24,384 nt of DNA, from NCBI GenBank assembly GCA_036172265.1, contig JASFBA010000068.1, positions 1 through 24,384 on the forward strand. Direction: 5' to 3'. Numbering within the stretch: the first letter of the stretch is position 1; each line of letters begins with the position of its first letter. The notes beneath the pieces were generated by a model. That model searched no databases and was not told the origin of the DNA. It saw only the letters and a list, made by a program, of their open reading frames with translations. The position numbers and the translations under genes are program-made. This DNA is from JASFBA01 sp036172265. Lineage in GTDB: Bacteria > Chloroflexota > Chloroflexia > DTKN01. This document shows positions 22,660-24,384 of this stretch, in pieces.

Positions 22660-23358
22660 ATGCTCCGACACCCAGTTTGGAAACTGCTCTTGGCACAACT
22701 ATTTATCCTGATCTTTACCTGTGGTTGCATCCAGCGGGAATTATCCCCCTGGGAGAGTGAGAAATTTCTGCTAACCGAGAGCACGGTCATGGCAGGCGAG
22801 AAAGTGGACTATAAGGAGTTCATATACCGCTCTAAGGAGCGTTTTGTTGACCGAAGCAATGAACTCTCTTTACAACTCGTTCTAGAAAAGGAAACTTTCC
22901 AGTATGGTGAACCTATCACGGGACAACTCGTGATTACCAACGAAAGTGGCCGGGTACTCATCTTTGCTCGGCCCCGGATTTTCTACTTTGAGGAGCGATG
23001 TTCCAATTGGCCTCTCATCGGCCACGGGTGTGTGGAGATGACCGATTTTGCCGGGAGAAGGATATTTTGGAGGGGTCACTTCCGTGGTCAACAGGCAAGA
23101 CGAGAAGATTTCACTATCCTCCCTCCTGGAGGAAGCTGTACGGTCAACTGGAGGTTAGGGTGGGAATGGGGTGAAGATGTTCTCCCACTGCACTCCCTTC
23201 CTCCTCCTCCAGGAGAGTATCAAATAGCCATCTCTTTGGGAACAGGGTCTATTGGTCCAGAAATCGGGGACGACTATTACGATGTGGGGGCATGGGTAGG
23301 AGTTACTAAGCCTTCCAACGTTGTCACCCTGACAATTCTCCCGGCCGATAACCGGTAA
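22660..23358 (+). CDS. Exported (possible lipoprotein) beta-sandwich protein of unknown function
   Basis: A 232-residue protein with a signal sequence: basic start (LRHPVWK), hydrophobic core (about 9-20), then CGC (21-23). Cys23 could be lipidated, but the box TCGC is a poor lipobox, so secretion by a signal peptide or anchor is an alternative. The mature part (about 50-230) alternates short beta-type segments. It has GEPITGQLVITNESGRV (about 88-104), a later PPGGSCTVNW, and PPPPGEYQIAISL near the end, a pattern typical of Ig-like or BsuPI-like extracellular domains. The start ATG 22660 has a perfect AGGAGG 5 bp upstream that overlaps the previous stop. Base composition is lower in GC than the cluster. 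The specific function is unknown. Confidence 0.75.
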   Translation: MLRHPVWKLLLAQLFILIFTCGCIQRELSPWESEKFLLTESTVMAGEKVDYKEFIYRSKERFVDRSNELSLQLVLEKETFQYGEPITGQLVITNESGRVLIFARPRIFYFEERCSNWPLIGHGCVEMTDFAGRRIFWRGHFRGQQARREDFTILPPGGSCTVNWRLGWEWGEDVLPLHSLPPPPGEYQIAISLGTGSIGPEIGDDYYDVGAWVGVTKPSNVVTLTILPADNR

Positions 23359-23510
23359 TGGGATGAGAATCGGATCTGCCTTGACGTGACCGTCTCCTCG
23401 CTACCCAGAGAGAGGTATCTCCCCCGCGGACTCCGACTAAACTGCACCGACGACAGGCGAATCTGAGCATACGCTGGGTCTTACCCCATCCTTCCGGAGA
23501 GTAGATCTCG

Positions 23511-24384
23511 CCGGGCGGCCCGTCCCGCCGGCCGAAGCCCTCACCCCCTGGGGGAACCCTCGGCCCGGCCGGGGCCGCGCCCGCCCCGGACCGGGGATGA
23601 GGACGGATGCCCACCGAAGCCCGGCCGGGCCACGGAGACACTTTGCCGCCGGCGGCAGCGCCTTTCTGCGGGGGGAGTTTGAGGGGGACGGCGAGTCCCC
23701 CTCAACGGGGGGTGTGGGGGCAGGAGCCCCCCACAAAACGGGCCGGCCGGCGCTTCGGGACACGCCTTAGGCCGAGCGGCCCGGCCCGCCGGCCGAAAGC
23801 GAGGCCGGCCTATCCGACCCCACTCGGGCCCTCCCCGCAAGCGGGGACCCCCACCCTGGCCCTCCCCCACACGGGGGGAGGGGACTTGCAGGGATGCCCT
23901 CCGGCGAGCGGCCCATCCCGCCGGCCGGAAGCCCTCACCCCCTGTCCCCCTCTCCCAAGGGGAGATGGGGAACACTCGGCCCGGCCGGCGCCTCGCCCGC
24001 TCAGGGGCGGAGATGAGGACGGATGCCCACCGGGTTCGGCCGGGCCACGGGGACACTTTGACGCCGGCGGCAGCGCCTTTCTGCGGGGGGAGTTTGAGGG
24101 GGACGGCGAGTCCCCCTCAACGGGGGGTGTGGGGGCAGGAGCCCCCCACAAAACGGGCCGGCCGGCGCTTCGGGACACGCCTTGGGCCGAGCGGCCTGGC
24201 CCGCCGGCCGAAAGCGAGGCCGGCCTATCCGACCCCACTCGGGCCCTCCCCGCAAGCGGGGAACCCCCCACCCTGGCCCTCCCCCACACGGGGGGAGGGG
24301 ACTTGCAGGGATGCCCTCCGGCGAGCGGCCCATCCCGCCGGCCGGAAGCCCTCACCCCCTGTCCCCCTCTCCCAAGGGGAGATG
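23511..24384. repeat. GC-rich long tandem repeat (period about 393-417 bp), continuing beyond the window
   Basis: Two units and the start of a third are visible: unit 1 at about 23511-23903, unit 2 at 23904-24320, and unit 3 from about 24321 to the edge. Matching positions in units 2 and 3 are 417 bp apart. Within units 1 and 2 the offset is 415-416 bp, and unit 1 lacks about 22 bp near its start. Each unit contains nested inverted repeats, such as GGGGGACGGCGAGTCCCCC (in the 23681-23702 area) and GGGGGCAGGAGCCCCCC, and the C/G-tract motif CCCTCACCCCC. Long open frames exist on the minus strand but are Pro/Arg/Gly-rich, overlap in several frames and shift frame between units, so they are not genes. 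The preceding 23359-23510 holds no gene, promoter or terminator that I can support. Confidence 0.85.

Noticed and set aside
23541..24355. Several long minus-strand open frames with Arg/Pro/Gly-rich products
   Set aside because: They lie in the tandem repeat, overlap in all frames, change frame between units and have no ribosome-binding sites; GC-rich repeats rarely contain stops.
23511..24384. CRISPR array
   Set aside because: The repeat period is about 400 bp and the units are similar throughout; there are no short repeats with unique spacers and no cas genes.
1..24384. tRNA or rRNA genes
   Set aside because: No cloverleaf-like or conserved rRNA segments were recognised on either strand in the intergenic regions.

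Overview
The window carries a nearly complete division and cell-wall (dcw) cluster on the minus strand. It reads from mraZ near position 22110 down to ftsZ at 4071, and a few accessory genes follow. The high GC content, the Pro/Thr/Ser-rich membrane-anchored protein, the many short GC-rich hairpin repeats, a bacterial translin homologue and the divergent SEDS and MurG sequences together suggest a Chloroflexota bacterium, probably Anaerolineae-like. That assignment is an inference from style; no rRNA or other marker is present.

Layout, in minus-strand transcription order. A promoter (TTGATT-16-TATAAT) and MraZ-type repeat boxes precede mraZ. Then come rsmH, an ftsL/divIC-like gene, a class B penicillin-binding protein (ftsI role), murF, mraY, an unknown 55-residue ORF, murD, ftsW, murG, a CvpA-like membrane protein, murC, and an unknown 382-residue membrane protein in the place where murB often lies. 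After these come ddl (with its own candidate promoter), ftsQ, ftsA, ftsZ and a translin-family protein. A DUF3307 membrane protein, a sensor-type class III adenylate cyclase and the start of a Pro/Ser/Thr-rich membrane-anchored protein lie further downstream. Most dcw junctions are tight (overlaps or gaps under 30 bp), consistent with one long operon. No murE or murB lies inside the cluster.

The genes form a coherent pathway. MurC, MurD and MurF build the UDP-MurNAc-peptide and Ddl supplies D-Ala-D-Ala. MraY and MurG make lipid I and lipid II. FtsW and the class B PBP polymerise and crosslink septal peptidoglycan. FtsZ, FtsA, FtsQ and the FtsL-like protein form the divisome scaffold. MraZ probably autoregulates the operon. 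MurG and FtsW have unusual substitutions in normally conserved motifs.

On the plus strand, upstream of mraZ, is a lower-GC island. It holds a 5'-truncated HExxH metallopeptidase-like remnant and a probable exported or lipoprotein beta-sandwich protein. It is followed by about 0.9 kb of GC-rich tandem repeats (period about 393-417 bp) that reach the window edge. Short palindromic repeat elements occur at three places on the minus-strand side. Two of them supply the stop codon of the adjacent gene.
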